Assembly (NCBI GenBank): GCA_030832695.1
Contig: JAURIP010000011.1
Coordinates: forward strand, 1 to 14,224
Length of the DNA: 14,224 nt
Origin: Sediminibacterium sp.
Lineage (GTDB): Bacteria; Bacteroidota; Bacteroidia; Chitinophagales; Chitinophagaceae
Direction: 5' to 3'
Positions 1-6,927 of this stretch are shown here, piece after piece. Within the stretch, counting starts at the first letter, position 1. Every line of letters begins with the position of its first letter. The notes beneath the pieces are model-generated. The model was not told where the DNA came from. It did not search any database and saw nothing but the letters and a program-made list of their open reading frames with translations. The position numbers and the translations under genes are program-made.

Positions 1-843
1 CTTGAACAAGATATGACGGTCAATAAAACCATGACTATTAGGGATGATTTAAAGATGAATATTAATTATGATCAACCAGGTATGTTTGGACGTTTAACAC
101 CAGCAGAAAAATTAGTCTATAAAAATTATTATGGAAAAATTGCATTAGAATATGAAAAAGTGAAATCGGATTCAATTGCATTAATCAAATGGAAATACCA
201 ACGCTATTTAAAAGATTATTTAGCCACGGCCAAATCCTTGGATCGTAATATTGGTCGGATATTAGCCTATTTGGAGCAATCAGGTTTGGCGGAAAATACG
301 GTGGTGATGTATGCGTCGGATCAAGGCTTTTATATGGGAGAACATGGTTGGTTCGATAAAAGATTTATGTATGAAGAAAGTTTAAAAACACCTTTTGTAT
401 TAAAATATCCTAAACATATAAAACCTGGAACCGTTGTGAATGATATTGTAGTGAATATTGATTTTGCACCGACCTTTTTGGATATCGCTGGAATTAAAGC
501 GCCAGTTGAAATGCAAGGAAAAAGCTTTTTACCACTCGTGACAAAATCGGGAAAGGTTGAAAATTGGCGAACTGCTATGTATTACCATTATTACGAGTAT
601 CCACAGCCGCATAAAGTGCCACCTCATTTTGGTATTCGAACCATGCGATATAAGTTGATTCGATTTTACGGACCAAGGAATGAGTGGGAATTGTATGATT
701 TAAAAACGGATCCTACTGAAATGCATAATATTATCCATGATCAAAAACAAGCAAATACAATCATTGATTTAAAAAAGCAGTTACGTTCTTTAATCATTGA
801 ATATAAGGACACCGAAGCTTTACAAATTTTGAATAGTAATTAA
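1..843 (+). CDS. Sulfatase (arylsulfatase A-like), C-terminal part, cut by left edge
   Basis: The reading frame is open from base 1, so the ATG at 13 is internal and the true start lies outside the window. The visible 280 residues are the second half of a type I sulfatase, which hydrolyses sulfate esters, usually from polysaccharides, in the periplasm or outside the cell. Seen: a metal-site stretch ASDQGFYMGEHGWFDKR (Asp-Gln, then His and Lys, about visible residues 106-121), then EESLKTPF, a DFAPTFLDIAG stretch, and the terminal ELYDLKTDPTEMHN signature typical of these enzymes. The catalytic Cys/Ser-x-Pro-x-Arg motif that is matured to formylglycine should lie upstream and cannot be checked. 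The substrate cannot be named. It ends 4 bases from the convergent marC-family gene. Family assignment is firm; subfamily is not. Confidence 0.93.
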   Translation, partial: LEQDMTVNKTMTIRDDLKMNINYDQPGMFGRLTPAEKLVYKNYYGKIALEYEKVKSDSIALIKWKYQRYLKDYLATAKSLDRNIGRILAYLEQSGLAENTVVMYASDQGFYMGEHGWFDKRFMYEESLKTPFVLKYPKHIKPGTVVNDIVVNIDFAPTFLDIAGIKAPVEMQGKSFLPLVTKSGKVENWRTAMYYHYYEYPQPHKVPPHFGIRTMRYKLIRFYGPRNEWELYDLKTDPTEMHNIIHDQKQANTIIDLKKQLRSLIIEYKDTEALQILNSN

Positions 844-862
844 GCACTTACTTTTTGAGTGC
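844..862. terminator. Weak hairpin between convergent sulfatase and marC gene ends
   Basis: GCACT at 844-848 can pair with AGTGC at 858-862 across a T-rich loop. It spans the stop codon of the minus-strand gene and starts just after the sulfatase stop, the place where a shared terminator for two convergent genes would sit. The stem is only 5 bp and no U-run follows on the plus strand, so this is a weak candidate. Confidence 0.25.
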
Positions 863-1426
863 GCCCACATTGCTGGAGAATATCTTAACGGCAATGGCAA
901 GTAGTATTACGCCAAAAAATTTACGAACAGCGAGGAGGCCGCCTGGTCCTAATAAACGTTCGATATAGTTGAGGGATTTTAATACTGCGAATACAATTAC
1001 TAAGTTGACCAATATACCCATTGCGATATAGAATTCGTCGAAGTTCGCTTTTAATGACATAATAGTAGTAAGTGTTCCACTTCCTGCAATAATTGGAAAA
1101 GCAATTGGAACTACTGCACCTGAATGCGCATTCTTATCCCCTTTAAAAATTTCATGCCCCAATACCATTTCAAGCCCTAGTAAAAATATGACGATGGATC
1201 CGCCCACGGCAAATGATTTTACATCGAGGCCTAAAATTTGTAAAAAGGGTTTTCCTAAAAATAAAAATAGGATCATTAATGCCCCCGAAATAAGGGTTAC
1301 CCTTAATGATTTAATGGCGCCCGACTTTTCCTTCATGGCAATCAGTAAGGGAATAGATCCTACGATATCTATCACTGCAAATAAGGTAAATATGACAGTA
1401 AGTAATTGGTCAAAATGAAAGTCCAT
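848..1426 (-). CDS. MarC-family (UPF0056) integral membrane protein
   Basis: A 192-residue, very hydrophobic protein with about six predicted membrane segments. The N-terminal VIFTLFAVIDIVGSIPLLIA matches the family pattern of a first helix ending in a D-x-x-G-x-x-P motif. A mid-protein AFPIIAGSGTLTTIM (about residues 109-123) is the second conserved half-repeat, with the P-x-x-x-G-P/S-G-x-x-x-T-x-x form. Length fits the family (about 190-220). MarC proteins sit in the inner membrane; their transported substrate is not established, and the old multiple-antibiotic-resistance role is disputed. The ATG at 1426 directly abuts the arm of a perfect terminator hairpin, leaving no room for a normal leader from its own promoter; the start fits the family alignment, so I keep it. 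Confidence 0.9.
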   Translation of the reverse strand: MDFHFDQLLTVIFTLFAVIDIVGSIPLLIAMKEKSGAIKSLRVTLISGALMILFLFLGKPFLQILGLDVKSFAVGGSIVIFLLGLEMVLGHEIFKGDKNAHSGAVVPIAFPIIAGSGTLTTIMSLKANFDEFYIAMGILVNLVIVFAVLKSLNYIERLLGPGGLLAVRKFFGVILLAIAVKIFSSNVGALKK

Positions 1427-1460
1427 AAAAAAGCTTTGTATGAAGATACAAAGCTTTTTT
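1427..1460 (-). terminator. Perfect 15-bp terminator hairpin between btuB and marC-family gene
   Basis: Arms AAAAAAGCTTTGTAT (1427-1441) and ATACAAAGCTTTTTT (1446-1460) are exact reverse complements around a 4-base loop. Read on the minus strand the stem ends in a T-run, so it fits the end of the btuB transcript, whose stop codon is 22 bases upstream. By symmetry it could also work on the plus strand. Its last base is adjacent to the marC-family ATG, so transcripts that read through would carry the start codon immediately after the stem. Confidence 0.8.
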
Positions 1461-1482
1461 AAATTGAACAGTTATGTATATG

Positions 1483-3420
1483 TTATTTCAATCTAAGACC
1501 AATCATGAGCATACGCCCCATTGTATTGTAACCATTAATTTCTTGAAATACGGCGTTGGCTAAATTTTGTCCGTCAGCGTACAATAATAGATGCTTGTTG
1601 AGCTTGTATTGAATATGCGCATTGAGTAAGGTGTAGCTCTTTAAGCTAACATCCGCTGCTGCATAACCACCCACATCGTATCGCTTGCTTATATATCTAA
1701 CTGCCATGCTAAAATTTAATTTAGGGGATACTTCATAGGTCCATTGAATACCTGCTGTATTTTTTGGACGTTTTAATAAGTAGTTATACGTTATTGTGTC
1801 CGTAGTGGTCACTCTGTTTTGATTGGTTTCTTGTCCATTCATTAAAGTGTAGTTGGCAGAGAAATTATTTTTTTCATTGGCTTTCCAATTGAATTCTAGT
1901 TCTAAACCATTTACTTTTTGTTGGATATAATTGAAAAAATTATAATCAATATAATTATAGTCTATTCCGTTATCGATGGTTCTATTGTAATAAACGGCTC
2001 TTATAAATAAAGGGTTGGTTTTGTATTCCATTCCTATTTCTGTATTAAAAGATTCTTCCGGTTTTAATTTTTCATTATAACTTAATTGATACAGTGAGGG
2101 CGCTTTGTATCCTGTGGAAGCGCTTGCCATGAATCGAATGTTTGCATTTAATTTATAAGAAGGACTTATAGTGAAGGTTTGGTTGGACCCGTAACGATTA
2201 TGTTTGTTGTTTCTGCCACCTAGTTCTAGTAGCCACTTATTGGAGGCATCATTTATTAATAAAGAGCTATACAAGGCAGTTTGGTACTGAAAAGTATCTT
2301 TAAAATTATCATTATAAGGCCCCCATTTACTTATGGATATATAAGTTTGATGATAGGATCCGTATCTAAAGTCAACTCCGGAAATCCATTGTATATTTTT
2401 TGAAATTGATTTTGAAAAAAAGGCATCCGCGAAATGCGATTTTCCAGCATATTGGTTGTCTTCGAAAATGGTATAAGTTTTATCAACGCTATCATTTTTA
2501 TATTGCCTGTCCTGTGTACTTAATTGGTATTGCAATTGAAAAACAGTTTTTTCTTTTTTGTATTTCAAAATAAAACCTGTGAATTTGGTGGCATTATTGA
2601 ATTTTTCGTCTTTATCATCTTTAAAAGTGCCATAATCAATATCGGCGTTGTAACTTGTCTGTTGCGTGAAAGCTTTTAAATTCCAATTTTGGTTAAAAGC
2701 ATAATTGATATTGGCAAACCAATTATTATTGCGATAGCCATCTTTGTCAAAATTATTTTTCCCAGTCAAATCTGTGGCAGAAGAAAATCCTTTTGCAAAT
2801 TCATTGCCGAATCCAATTGCGTAATTCAACTTTCCAATGGTGCTACTATGTTGCGCATTCATTTTTCTTGTACCATAACTGCCTGTACTAATATCTCCGG
2901 AGAAGCTTGGAATAGATTTATTTTTGGTGATAATATTAATTACACCACCAATAGCATCTGAACCATACAGGGTACTTTGTGCACCTTTTAAAATTTCAAT
3001 GCGCTCAATCAAATTCAAGGGTACTAAGTTCAAATCAAACTCATTGCTAATCATTGAAGGGTCACCTACGGGCATGCCATTAATTAAAATTAAGGTACGA
3101 CCACTGGAAGCGCCGCGCATGTAAATGCTTGGAACGGTTCCTGCATTACTTAAACTGCCGGGCAAATACAAGCCTGCTTGTTCATTTAAGATTTGCGCAA
3201 TGCTTCTGCCAGCATTGGCCTGAAGTGCTGCTGCATTAATTACCGTGACCACTTTACCAGTTGTGTTTTGTTTCTGCTCCACTTTGTTAGCAGTGACAAT
3301 CACTTCATCCAGTGAAATTACGGTGTCGGAAATTTTTTTAATTGCGTCTTTTTGTTGCCCAAAGAGAAGGGTGGTGGATGCGATGAGGCATACCGAGAGC
3401 GTGATTAATTTTTTGCTCAT
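1483..3420 (-). CDS. btuB: BtuB-type TonB-dependent receptor (vitamin B12 uptake)
   Basis: A 645-residue outer-membrane receptor. Seen: a signal peptide (residues 1-21, MSKKLITLSVCLIASTTLLFG), a TonB-box-like DEVIVTAN (about 38-45), and a plug domain (about 48-167) with MRGASSGRTLILINGMPVGD and IERIEILKGAQSTLYGSDAIGGVINI. A beta-barrel rich in alternating aromatic residues follows. Length fits the BtuB/colicin-receptor group. Such receptors import cobalamin using TonB energy; the sequence alone could also fit another siderophore-like ligand, but the cobalamin riboswitch in its leader strongly supports B12. The last residue is Lys (GLRLK) rather than the frequent terminal Phe. No periplasmic-binding or BtuCD genes are adjacent. 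The start is ATG at 3420, inside a possible hairpin (3418-3447). Confidence 0.92.
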   Translation of the reverse strand: MSKKLITLSVCLIASTTLLFGQQKDAIKKISDTVISLDEVIVTANKVEQKQNTTGKVVTVINAAALQANAGRSIAQILNEQAGLYLPGSLSNAGTVPSIYMRGASSGRTLILINGMPVGDPSMISNEFDLNLVPLNLIERIEILKGAQSTLYGSDAIGGVINIITKNKSIPSFSGDISTGSYGTRKMNAQHSSTIGKLNYAIGFGNEFAKGFSSATDLTGKNNFDKDGYRNNNWFANINYAFNQNWNLKAFTQQTSYNADIDYGTFKDDKDEKFNNATKFTGFILKYKKEKTVFQLQYQLSTQDRQYKNDSVDKTYTIFEDNQYAGKSHFADAFFSKSISKNIQWISGVDFRYGSYHQTYISISKWGPYNDNFKDTFQYQTALYSSLLINDASNKWLLELGGRNNKHNRYGSNQTFTISPSYKLNANIRFMASASTGYKAPSLYQLSYNEKLKPEESFNTEIGMEYKTNPLFIRAVYYNRTIDNGIDYNYIDYNFFNYIQQKVNGLELEFNWKANEKNNFSANYTLMNGQETNQNRVTTTDTITYNYLLKRPKNTAGIQWTYEVSPKLNFSMAVRYISKRYDVGGYAAADVSLKSYTLLNAHIQYKLNKHLLLYADGQNLANAVFQEINGYNTMGRMLMIGLRLK

Positions 3421-3447
3421 TGTTTTGTTTTTTTGTTGTTAACAATG
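3418..3447 (-). promoter_or_regulatory. Possible start-codon-sequestering hairpin of btuB
   Basis: In the minus-strand leader, CATTGTT (3447-3441) is the exact complement of AACAATG (3424-3418), and the latter contains the btuB ATG. The loop is 16 bases, A-rich and unstructured. A 7-bp stem over the start codon could form the translational part of the riboswitch expression platform. The pairing is seen; its use is inferred. Confidence 0.4.
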
Positions 3448-3479
3448 AGCTTCCTGGAGAAAGAGAACCATAATGAATG

Positions 3480-3535
3480 GTTATGCAAATAGCAAATCAA
3501 AAAATAACTTTTAAGTTATCCAATGTTATGCAAAT
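3480..3535. repeat. Pair of 11-bp direct repeats flanking the leader hairpin
   Basis: GTTATGCAAAT occurs at 3480-3490 and again at 3525-3535 (plus-strand reading), 45 bases apart, on either side of the AT-rich hairpin. On the mRNA each copy contains AUAAC, which could compete for the GUUAU arm of that hairpin. It may equally be a chance or protein-binding repeat. Confidence 0.45.
3499..3519 (-). terminator. AT-rich hairpin plus T-run in btuB leader (candidate riboswitch terminator)
   Basis: On the minus strand, ATAACTT (3519-3513) pairs with AAGTTAT (3510-3504) with a very tight loop (six pairs if the loop is opened to four bases), followed by T residues down to 3499. It lies about 70 bases after the aptamer and about 80 bases before btuB, the right place for premature termination. 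All but one of the stem pairs are A-T, so intrinsic strength would be low. It is flanked by two copies of an 11-bp repeat (3480-3490 and 3525-3535). Confidence 0.4.
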
Positions 3536-3560
3536 GCAAAATCCATTTTTTACAATCCTT

Positions 3561-3577
3561 GCTTTTTACCCGAAAGC
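3561..3577 (-). promoter_or_regulatory. P13-like hairpin of the cobalamin riboswitch (kissing-loop partner)
   Basis: On the minus strand GCTTT and AAAGC flank a loop that begins CGGGTA. The CGGG can pair with the CCCG in the L5 loop of the aptamer (complement of 3691-3694). In known cobalamin riboswitches this L5-L13 kissing interaction forms when the ligand is bound and transmits the signal to the expression platform. It sits 14 bases after the aptamer P1 stem, as expected. Confidence 0.7.
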
Positions 3578-3590
3578 TGTTGATGTATTC

Positions 3591-3747
3591 ATTAGGCAGG
3601 TCTTCTGGCTTGTTCTTTTTAATGCATCCTTCCCAAATTGCTTCAGTGGATATATTGCATTGATTGCTTTTGGCAATGAACTCACAGCTACGGGAATAGC
3701 CCCCGATTTAAACGGGGTTCCCTTTTAATCATTTTCATGAACCTAAT
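3591..3747 (-). ncRNA. Cobalamin riboswitch aptamer controlling btuB
   Basis: Read on the minus strand, the conserved parts of the cobalamin element occur in order. P1 is ATTAGG (3747-3742) with CCTAAT (3596-3591). P2 is TCAT/ATGA closed by GAAA (3740-3729). AAAAGGGAA follows, then P3 CCCCG/CGGGG (3717-3713, 3705-3701). P5 is GCTA/TAGC with loop TTCCCG (3700-3687), then CTGTGA. The B12-box core CCACTG is at 3649-3644, then TTTGGGAAGGATGC. The element closes with AAGCCAGAAGACCTGCC just before the P1 3' strand. The aptamer is complete and oriented toward btuB. In this family, bound cobalamin represses uptake genes when the cell is replete. The peripheral helices suggest the larger class-I (adenosylcobalamin) form, but ligand form is not proven by sequence alone. 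Confidence 0.93.
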
Positions 3748-3754
3748 TCCAAAA

Positions 3755-3762
3755 CAAACTTA
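3755..3762 (-). promoter_or_regulatory. btuB promoter, Bacteroidota -7 box
   Basis: The minus-strand reading TAAGTTTG matches the Bacteroidota primary sigma -7 consensus TAnnTTTG exactly. Transcription starting 4-7 bases downstream would begin at about 3748-3751, right at the first base of the riboswitch P1 stem (3747), which supports both calls. Only a partial -33 element is visible (TTAG at 3784-3781, about 17-18 bases upstream). Confidence 0.7.
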
Positions 3763-3829
3763 ACTATAAAAAAAATTGACTAACCGATTAATTATTAACC
3801 CATTGTTGAAAACTTAAAAGCTTTTTTGG

Positions 3830-3837
3830 TATATTTA
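3830..3837 (+). promoter_or_regulatory. Candidate promoter of the APC permease gene
   Basis: TATATTTA is one base off TAnnTTTG, with a TTG at 3806-3808 placed 21 bases upstream, an acceptable -33 spacing. It would give a leader of about 85 bases. Several other AT-rich boxes lie nearby (for example around 3843-3850), so the exact promoter is uncertain. The stretch 3838-3923 shows no gene. Confidence 0.35.
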
Positions 3838-3923
3838 AGGCTATATATTTAGCTTGTTGCTCATATATAGGATATAAGCATTTTTTTAATAAAGTAAATT
3901 ATAGTATAACTAATCACTTAAGC

Positions 3924-5255
3924 ATGAAATCAAAACAAGGCATTAATTTTTTTAGTTTGACCATGATTGTGGTCAGCCTTGTAATTGGCATGGGTATTTT
4001 CAAAACGCCAGCAACCATTGCTGCAAAATCTGGAACACCCCTTATTTTTTTTAGTGCATGGTTGATTGGTGGGGTCATTGCTTTGTTTGGTGCATTGACT
4101 TATGCTGAAATTGGGCAACGACTTCCAGTGATGGGGGGTTATTATAAAGTATTTGCGCACTGCTATCATCCAGGCGTAGGATTTACCATTAATGTTTTAA
4201 TACTAATCAGTAATGCAGCCTCCTTAGCTGTGGTGGCATTAATTGGCGCTGATTATGTGAGTGATTTATTATTTGGTCAACCTTCTGGGACCCTTTTTAA
4301 TATTGGCGTTGCTTCTTTATCAGTAGCCTTATTCTATATTGTTAATTTGCTAGGATTAAAAACGAGTAGTCGCACACAGAACATTTTAACGGTCGTCAAA
4401 ATCGCTTTAATCGTTTTATTAATTTCTTCTTTATTTAAAGGTGTTACGGTTCCACCGCATGGCATTAATGAGGGAAAAATTTATACTTACGATGGCACCA
4501 ATGGGGCACTTTTATTATTAGTAAGTTTGGTTTCCGTTTTTTTTACTTACGGAGGATACCAGCAAACCATCAATTTTGGGTCTGAAGTTGCCTCTGGAAA
4601 AATTATGCAAAAAGGAATTGTAGTAGGTATTCTGGTCGTATTATTTTTATACCTCACCATAAATTATACTTATATCAAAGTGATTGGTTTTGATCAAATG
4701 AAAAATGCGAATGCCATTGGCTCTTTATTGTTTGAGGCTTGGTTTGGTAAATTAGGGGCAAAGGTTTTTGATTTTGCGATGGTGTTAAGTGTGTTGGCTT
4801 ATGTGAACGTAATATTGATGAGTAATCCTCGTGTCATGTTTGCAATGAGTGAGGACAAGGTTTTGCCTGCGATATTTCAAAAAAAGCATCCCAAAACGGA
4901 AGCCTTGGTTCCTGGGTTAACCTTTTTTGCTTTAACCACCATATTGGTGACATTTTTTGGCAAAGGCGTTGATGACGTATTGAGTTTTAGCATTTTTTTG
5001 GATTGTTTGGGAATGAGTACTTCCGCAGCCACTTTATTAATATTAAGGCGTAAAAATCAGGGAGATGGATCGGTCACCGGGTATTTAAAAAGATGGACCC
5101 CAGTTTTTTGTGTGATTTTTGTGTGTGCCTATGCCTTTGTAGCGGTTGCGGTAGTCATTGACAAACCTTATTCCGCCCTAACTGCCATAATTTTAGTTGG
5201 GCTTGTTTCTATTATATACAGGCTGTTTTATTATACAAAGACCTCTTTAAAGTAA
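3924..5255 (+). CDS. APC-superfamily amino acid permease
   Basis: A 443-residue inner-membrane transporter with about 12 hydrophobic segments and no signal peptide. The first helix holds IGMGIFKTPATIA (about residues 21-33), matching the APC G-S/M-G-I-F motif that contacts the amino acid backbone. GALTYAEIGQRLPVMGGYYKVF (about 56-77) is the conserved helix 2/3 loop with A-E-L/I-G and P-x-x-G-G-x-Y. NLLGLKTSSRTQNILTVVK (about 140-158) is the conserved region before helix 5. This pattern is that of the LAT/basic amino acid antiporter-like branch; the substrate cannot be told. The gene stands alone, divergent from btuB, with a 504-base shared intergenic region that mostly belongs to the btuB leader. 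Confidence 0.92.
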   Translation: MKSKQGINFFSLTMIVVSLVIGMGIFKTPATIAAKSGTPLIFFSAWLIGGVIALFGALTYAEIGQRLPVMGGYYKVFAHCYHPGVGFTINVLILISNAASLAVVALIGADYVSDLLFGQPSGTLFNIGVASLSVALFYIVNLLGLKTSSRTQNILTVVKIALIVLLISSLFKGVTVPPHGINEGKIYTYDGTNGALLLLVSLVSVFFTYGGYQQTINFGSEVASGKIMQKGIVVGILVVLFLYLTINYTYIKVIGFDQMKNANAIGSLLFEAWFGKLGAKVFDFAMVLSVLAYVNVILMSNPRVMFAMSEDKVLPAIFQKKHPKTEALVPGLTFFALTTILVTFFGKGVDDVLSFSIFLDCLGMSTSAATLLILRRKNQGDGSVTGYLKRWTPVFCVIFVCAYAFVAVAVVIDKPYSALTAIILVGLVSIIYRLFYYTKTSLK

Positions 5256-5322
5256 TTTTTTATAAATTTTATTCCGTTTCTACGCTAAGGATAAGTTTTT
5301 TTAGCCTTTCATCGTCCAATAT

Positions 5323-5351
5323 TGCTGTTCAGCAGACCGCTTTTCCGTCTG
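5323..5351. repeat. Two overlapping small dyads upstream of the tolC-macA promoter
   Basis: TGCTG/CAGCA (5323-5327 with 5330-5334) and CAGAC/GTCTG (5333-5337 with 5347-5351) overlap by two bases. They lie about 35 bases before the -7 box at 5384, outside the expected transcript, so an operator is possible. No T-run follows on the plus strand, making a terminator for the permease gene unlikely. The remaining 5256-5426 region shows nothing else that I can support. Confidence 0.25.
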
Positions 5352-5383
5352 TCTAAAAATATGGAAACTAGGCGGTATTAGTT

Positions 5384-5391
5384 TACTTTTG
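5384..5391 (+). promoter_or_regulatory. tolC-macA operon promoter, Bacteroidota -7 box
   Basis: TACTTTTG matches TAnnTTTG exactly and lies 36 bases before the tolC-like ATG, giving an expected leader of about 30 bases. A clear -33 TTG/TTTG at the usual distance is not visible. Confidence 0.6.
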
Positions 5392-5426
5392 TAATCTCAA
5401 AAGAAGTTCAAAATATAATTAAGTCG

Positions 5427-6887
5427 ATGAAATACATTTTTTCTATTTTAATCCTAGGAATTGGCATCCATTTACAAGCACAAAACGGGGCACCTTGGGA
5501 TTTAAAAACATGTGTTGAATATGCCATTCAGCATAATATATCTATCCAACAAGCCGATGTACAGGCAAGATTGGCAAAGTTACAGGCGCAGTTTGCGAGT
5601 TCAAATAGATTACCAACAATCAATGGATCAACTGGCGCTGGATTAAGATTAGGGCGTTCTATTGACCCTACCACTAACGGATTCTCAAACACCCAGTTTT
5701 TATTCAATAATTTTGGATTAAATGGGGGTGTTCAAATTTTTAATGCAGGTAAGCTTAGGAATAATGCGGAGGCATCTAATTTCAGTTGGTTGGCAAGTGA
5801 AACAGACAAGCAAACTATTTCGAATGACATTTCAATGAGTGTCGCTACTTTTTATTTACAAGTATTATCGGCTATTGAACAATCTGAAATTACTAAAATT
5901 CAAATTCAACAAACACTTGAACAATTGAATGCTACTAAAAAAAGAGTGGAAGTGGGTGTGCTCCCTGAGATTAATTTATTGGAATTGGAAACACAATTAG
6001 CCAATGATAGTAGTAATTATATCGGAGCAATTTCTAACGTAATACAAACTAAATTAAGTTTAAAGGCTTTGTTAAATTTAGACGCAAGTGCTGAATTTGA
6101 TGTCTTGGTACAACCTGTTGAAAATATAAAAATTCAACCATTTACTGATTTGCAACCGGATTATGTTTTCACGATTGCAGAACAAAATTTACCAAATGTA
6201 AAAGCGGCAGGCTTGCGTGTCAATGCGGCTGCAAAATCAGTCGCTGCAGCGAAAGCTAATTTTTATCCAACTTTAAGTTTTGGCTACGGATTATCGTCTA
6301 ACTTCTCTAATCAATTTAAATACACATCCGGTTTTGATATGACTGGCGTGAGTGCTATTTCACCAGCAAGTCCTTTTGTTACGGTGAACAATAGCAAATA
6401 CTTTGTTCAAAGTCCAACGTATACTGCTACAACTGCAAATCGCAATTGGGGTAATATATGGAATGGATGGGGTAATAAAATAAACGACAATTTTGGTCAA
6501 AGTTTGAGCATTCAATTGTCGATACCCATATTTAATGCGGGACAATCAAAAATAACTTACCAACAAGCTAAGTTAAATTACAGGTCAACTGAGTTACAAC
6601 AGGAAAATATTCAACGTAAATTAAAGCAGGATATTTATGCTGCATACACTAATGCAATTGTAGCGTTGAATAAATTAAATGCCAATCAAAAAGCAGTTAC
6701 TACTGCTGAAAAAGCATATCAATTTGCTACCAAAAGATATGAGCTTGGCTTATTAGGCACGATTGAATTATTGAACAACCAAAATAACTTTTTAAGGGCT
6801 AAGGTAAATTTTAAATCTGCACAATATGAGTATGTATTTAGAATTAAATTATTAGAATTTTACAAAGGCGTTTCGCTTGAGTTATAA
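5427..6887 (+). CDS. TolC-family outer-membrane efflux channel
   Basis: A 486-residue protein with a signal peptide (MKYIFSILILGIGIHLQAQ, residues 1-19) and the start of a mature outer-membrane efflux protein, WDLKTCVEYAIQHNISIQQADVQ (about 24-46), the first helix of the OEP repeat. Two OEP repeats follow; the second ends with KAYQFATKRYELGLLGTIELLNNQNNFLRAK, a strong family signature. Such trimers form the outer-membrane tunnel of tripartite exporters and type I secretion. Length is normal (about 420-500). The ATG at 5427 has the promoter box 5384-5391 upstream. It is followed after 40 bases by the adaptor gene, so the two are probably one operon. The transported substrate is unknown. Confidence 0.93.
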   Translation: MKYIFSILILGIGIHLQAQNGAPWDLKTCVEYAIQHNISIQQADVQARLAKLQAQFASSNRLPTINGSTGAGLRLGRSIDPTTNGFSNTQFLFNNFGLNGGVQIFNAGKLRNNAEASNFSWLASETDKQTISNDISMSVATFYLQVLSAIEQSEITKIQIQQTLEQLNATKKRVEVGVLPEINLLELETQLANDSSNYIGAISNVIQTKLSLKALLNLDASAEFDVLVQPVENIKIQPFTDLQPDYVFTIAEQNLPNVKAAGLRVNAAAKSVAAAKANFYPTLSFGYGLSSNFSNQFKYTSGFDMTGVSAISPASPFVTVNNSKYFVQSPTYTATTANRNWGNIWNGWGNKINDNFGQSLSIQLSIPIFNAGQSKITYQQAKLNYRSTELQQENIQRKLKQDIYAAYTNAIVALNKLNANQKAVTTAEKAYQFATKRYELGLLGTIELLNNQNNFLRAKVNFKSAQYEYVFRIKLLEFYKGVSLEL

Positions 6888-6927
6888 TTAACAGATAAAA
6901 AAAATTACAGAAGTAAAACATATAAAA

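Noticed and set aside
3477..3728. Plus-strand open frame of 83 codons upstream of the permease gene
   Set aside because: It lies across the cobalamin riboswitch on the opposite strand, has no family resemblance, and is fully explained by conserved RNA structure.
5284..5305. GCTAA/TTAGC hairpin after the permease gene as a terminator
   Set aside because: It has only five pairs around a 12-base loop, with the T-run inside the loop rather than after the stem.
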